In this document: positions 5,700 to 8,043 of the stretch, in pieces
How the letters are laid out: every line of letters starts with the position of its first letter
Position numbering within the stretch: the stretch's first letter is position 1
DNA from: a bacterium
GTDB taxonomy: Bacteria > Patescibacteriota > Minisyncoccia > Phycocordibacterales > UBA1550
Assembly (NCBI GenBank): GCA_021823825.1
Contig: JAKANJ010000024.1
Span: forward strand, 1-8,043
Direction: 5' to 3'
DNA length: 8,043 bases
Program-made: the position numbers and the translations under genes
Notes under the pieces: generated by a model
Databases searched by the model: none
Told to the model about the DNA's origin: nothing
The model's input: the letters and a program-made list of their open reading frames with translations, nothing else

Positions 5700-5717
5700 A
5701 AGCGCCCCTTGGCGCTT
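5700..5717 (-). terminator. Possible terminator after the MurF-type gene
   Basis: A perfect 7-bp stem AAGCGCC / GGCGCTT with a 4-base loop lies about 20 bases after the ligase stop codon on the minus strand. The following bases are AATTT, a poor T-run, so termination may be incomplete and transcripts could run through the repeats into the tRNA. Confidence 0.4.
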
Positions 5718-5738
5718 GGGAAATACCATAGCACATAT

Positions 5739-7043
5739 TTAGCGCTTTTTCCACTCTTCATCCTGACGCACAAGAACATGCTCAGCCTCCTCAGGGTGAG
5801 CCATGATCTCTTCCACCGCTCGCTCCATACGTACTCCCTGAGAGCCCTTTACAAGGATTACGTCGCCATCATTGATAATTGTTTCAAGGTACTTCCCCGC
5901 AAGACGTGAGTCGTCAAACTCCATAATATTTTTTTCGCTCATGTCGTTTTCAATTGCACCTTGAATAATATATTTAGCTCGAGGCCCAACGGCAATAAGA
6001 ACATCGGCGAAGCTACCAACAAGAGTTCCGAGCTTAATATGCTCATCCATTGTAAACTTTCCTAATTCAAGCATATCGCCGAGAACAAGAATGCGCTTGC
6101 CGTTTGTATCAATATGCGAAAGTGCCGTTACGGCAGCCATTGCGGCGACAGGTGACGAGTTGTATGTGTCATCAATAATCATCGTACCTTTGATACCAGG
6201 AATGAGACGCATGCGCCCCGCAGGACTTTGGTATTTTGACAATCGATCTATCATGTCAATGATATTCAATTTCAAATATACACCCGTTGCGAGGGCCGCA
6301 AGAGCACTGTATACAGACTGTTCTCCGATAACACCGTTCATTACAACAGGAAAAACATTTCCATCATATTCAAGTTTAAATGTCATACCCGTTGGAACCT
6401 TGTGAGCCTGGTGACTCCGTACATACATGATTTGAATATTCGTCGCGCGAAACATAGCAGAGCTATTCGTCCCGTAGGTAATCACTTTTGCTTTTGTTCT
6501 ATCCTTTAGCGCAAGAACTCGCTCATCATCAGCATTCAGAATAAGCATACCCGTGGGGCGTAACGCTTTTGCAAGATTTGCTTTTTCTTCAAAAACTTCC
6601 TCTGGTGATTTAAAGAATTGCACATGAACAGGAACCTCTCCAAAGCGAGTGATTATCGCTACATCAGGATGAACCCATGAAGTTGCATGCGCAATATCAC
6701 CTGGTTTATCGGCTCCAATCTCCAGTACAAGCCACTTCGGGTAATGGACGCGAGTCAGCCAGAGAGTTAACCCAACAAATATATTTTTAATCCAGAGAAA
6801 AGGGTTTGACCAAGCATTTTCGCAGTTTAGTATTGTTAGAGGAAGTCCAATTTCGCTATTAAAACTTTTCACGCTTTTTCTTGCAACAAGTGCCTCGCCG
6901 AGAACCGCAAAAACTGCATCCTTTGTTCCCGTTTTTCCCACACTGCCTGTGATTGCAATGATTTTGGGACGATATTTACGAAGAACAAGCTTCGCCTCAA
7001 GCTCAATAATTTTAGTAATAGTATTCCGGATAAATGCTTTCAT
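5739..7043 (-). CDS. murF: MurF-type Mur ligase lacking the N-terminal substrate domain
   Basis: Probable UDP-MurNAc-tripeptide:D-Ala-D-Ala ligase, the ATP-dependent last cytoplasmic step of peptidoglycan precursor synthesis. The 434 residues include the ATP-binding loop ITGSVGKTGTKD (31-42, with K37), the family signatures EIGADKPGDI (108-117) and LNADDE, then DDTYNSSP and GDMLELG at the central/C-terminal domain junction, and VKGSQGVRMERAVEEI near the end; these last three are characteristic of MurF rather than MurC, D or E. The P-loop begins at residue 33, so the usual MurF N-terminal UDP-substrate-binding domain is missing. Only a short, partly amphipathic helix precedes it. Residues about 77-102 form an aromatic, hydrophobic insertion (NPFLWIKNIFVGLTLWL) before the EIGA motif. 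ATG 7043 is 11 bases after the penicillin-binding protein stop, without an SD. The two genes form a dcw-like operon. The gene symbol rests on these motifs. Confidence 0.88.
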   Translation of the reverse strand: MKAFIRNTITKIIELEAKLVLRKYRPKIIAITGSVGKTGTKDAVFAVLGEALVARKSVKSFNSEIGLPLTILNCENAWSNPFLWIKNIFVGLTLWLTRVHYPKWLVLEIGADKPGDIAHATSWVHPDVAIITRFGEVPVHVQFFKSPEEVFEEKANLAKALRPTGMLILNADDERVLALKDRTKAKVITYGTNSSAMFRATNIQIMYVRSHQAHKVPTGMTFKLEYDGNVFPVVMNGVIGEQSVYSALAALATGVYLKLNIIDMIDRLSKYQSPAGRMRLIPGIKGTMIIDDTYNSSPVAAMAAVTALSHIDTNGKRILVLGDMLELGKFTMDEHIKLGTLVGSFADVLIAVGPRAKYIIQGAIENDMSEKNIMEFDDSRLAGKYLETIINDGDVILVKGSQGVRMERAVEEIMAHPEEAEHVLVRQDEEWKKR

Positions 7044-7054
7044 AATGGTATATA

Positions 7055-8043
7055 TTATCGGTCAGGAGGAATATTGTAGTAGTTTATCAAATAATTGGCA
7101 ATCTGCATAAATGGCATTGAAAGGGTGTGTGATGCGTATTCTTCTCCCCGCGGATTTTTTACCTGCAAATAGACGATGAAGCGTGGGTTTGATGACGGGA
7201 AATAGCCAAAGAATGTATGAAGGTAATCTGTCTTTGAATAAACCCCGTTTTCAACCAGTTGCGCCGTTCCCGTCTTGGAAGCGATACCGTAATGTTTCAT
7301 TTTTAATGTGCCGCCCATTAGCGCCTGGTCTACAACATTTGTTAACATTTGAGTAATTGCAACTGATGTCTCTTTTTTAATCACTCTCCGTTCAGGGCCC
7401 TGCACAAAGTTACGCGGAGGATCAAGAGTATACTCTGTGCGGGTTACAACGTGGGGAGTAACGAGTACTCCACCATTAGCTAGTACTGAAAGCGCGCGAA
7501 TCATTTCAATAGGTGTTACTGAAATGCCTTGCCCAAATGAAGCAGTTGCATATTCAACATCACGAGGACTTTCGAGGTTACGAATATCACCGGTACTTTC
7601 ATCAGGAAGGTCAATACCTGTTTTTTCACCGAGCCCATACGCCTTGAAGTAATCTCTGAACCTATCTCTACCAAGTTGGTACATGAGAAAAATTGCACCA
7701 GTATTTAGTGAATCATTGAGAATGATTTGCATAGGGACGACTCCACGTCCTCTGCCATCATAATTTTCAATGCGTTGCTTGTTTATGATCAAAAAACCCT
7801 TATCATCATAGGTTGTTTGAGGAGTTACTACACCCGCGTCCAGCGCTGCTGCCATTGTTAACGGCTTCATGATAGACCCCATTTCGTATAAACCTGAAAC
7901 CAGAGGGTTTTTAAAAACACCGATATCACTGACCTTTGAGAAATTATTTGGATCAAAGGTTGGCGTAGTAGCCATGGCGTAGATAGCTCCTGTTTTAGGA
8001 TCCATTATTATTCCGCTGGCACTTGCTGCACTATATTTTTCTA
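7055..8043 (-). CDS. Class B penicillin-binding protein, transpeptidase domain (FtsI/PBP2-like), 5' end cut
   Basis: Cross-links peptidoglycan at the outer face of the membrane, probably at the division site. The reading frame is open through the window end; residues before the ATG at 8005 (EKYSAASASGII) continue into typical sequence MDPKTGAIYAMATTPTFDPN, so that ATG is internal and the N-terminal anchor and pedestal domain lie outside. Numbering from that Met, the three active-site motifs are SIMK (44-47, acylated Ser44), SLN (99-101) and KTG (244-246). FGQGISVTPIEM (157-168), a standard segment before KTG, is also present. The protein ends shortly after the transpeptidase domain with no PASTA repeats. 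Placement directly before a MurF-type ligase fits an FtsI in a division and cell wall cluster, but PBP2 (elongation) cannot be excluded without the N-terminus. Confidence 0.93.
   Translation of the reverse strand, partial: EKYSAASASGIIMDPKTGAIYAMATTPTFDPNNFSKVSDIGVFKNPLVSGLYEMGSIMKPLTMAAALDAGVVTPQTTYDDKGFLIINKQRIENYDGRGRGVVPMQIILNDSLNTGAIFLMYQLGRDRFRDYFKAYGLGEKTGIDLPDESTGDIRNLESPRDVEYATASFGQGISVTPIEMIRALSVLANGGVLVTPHVVTRTEYTLDPPRNFVQGPERRVIKKETSVAITQMLTNVVDQALMGGTLKMKHYGIASKTGTAQLVENGVYSKTDYLHTFFGYFPSSNPRFIVYLQVKNPRGEEYASHTLSMPFMQIANYLINYYNIPPDR

Noticed and set aside
5552..5909. Open frames on both strands across the repeat block and murF 3' end
   Set aside because: Their predicted proteins are translations of the repeats (repeated ALSTDCWW) or antisense to murF, with no ribosome binding site.

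Overview
The window looks like a piece of a Candidate Phyla Radiation (Patescibacteria, probably Parcubacteria-like) chromosome. The lineage call is an inference. It rests on a MurF-type ligase that lacks the usual N-terminal substrate domain, a DUF5654 membrane protein (a family I know from archaea and CPR bacteria), a tRNA gene with no encoded CCA, moderate to low GC, and core genes mostly without Shine-Dalgarno sites. TGA is a stop here (it ends the small gene at 2354-2704), so the Gracilibacteria/SR1 code is not in use.

Layout. The left edge holds the 3' part of a RelA/SpoT (p)ppGpp synthetase/hydrolase on the + strand, cut by the window start; the real gene extends upstream of the first ATG at 44. 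It converges on parB (- strand) across a perfect 46-nt palindrome that probably terminates both. parB and a small unknown gene (2354-2704, +) diverge from overlapping promoters. Next comes a - strand pair: a HAD phosphatase of the phosphoserine-phosphatase type and a DUF5654 two-helix membrane protein. A GC-rich zinc-ribbon gene of unknown function (3951-4385, +) follows, with a consensus promoter, strong ribosome binding site and intrinsic terminator. It converges on a membrane-anchored polysaccharide deacetylase (-).

Beyond that lie tRNA-Glu(CTC) (-) and a non-coding block of about 250 bases built from 62-bp tandem repeats that each carry the first ten bases of the tRNA. The right end is a peptidoglycan segment on the - strand: a class B penicillin-binding protein (cut by the window end) followed 11 bases later by a MurF-type ligase.

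Functionally the conserved genes are cell wall synthesis and modification (PBP, MurF, deacetylase), chromosome segregation (ParB) and stringent response (Rel). I see no complete new defence or mobile system. The parts least explained by known biology are the two stand-alone small + strand genes with textbook promoters, ribosome binding sites and terminators among SD-less core genes, and the tRNA-derived tandem repeat block.
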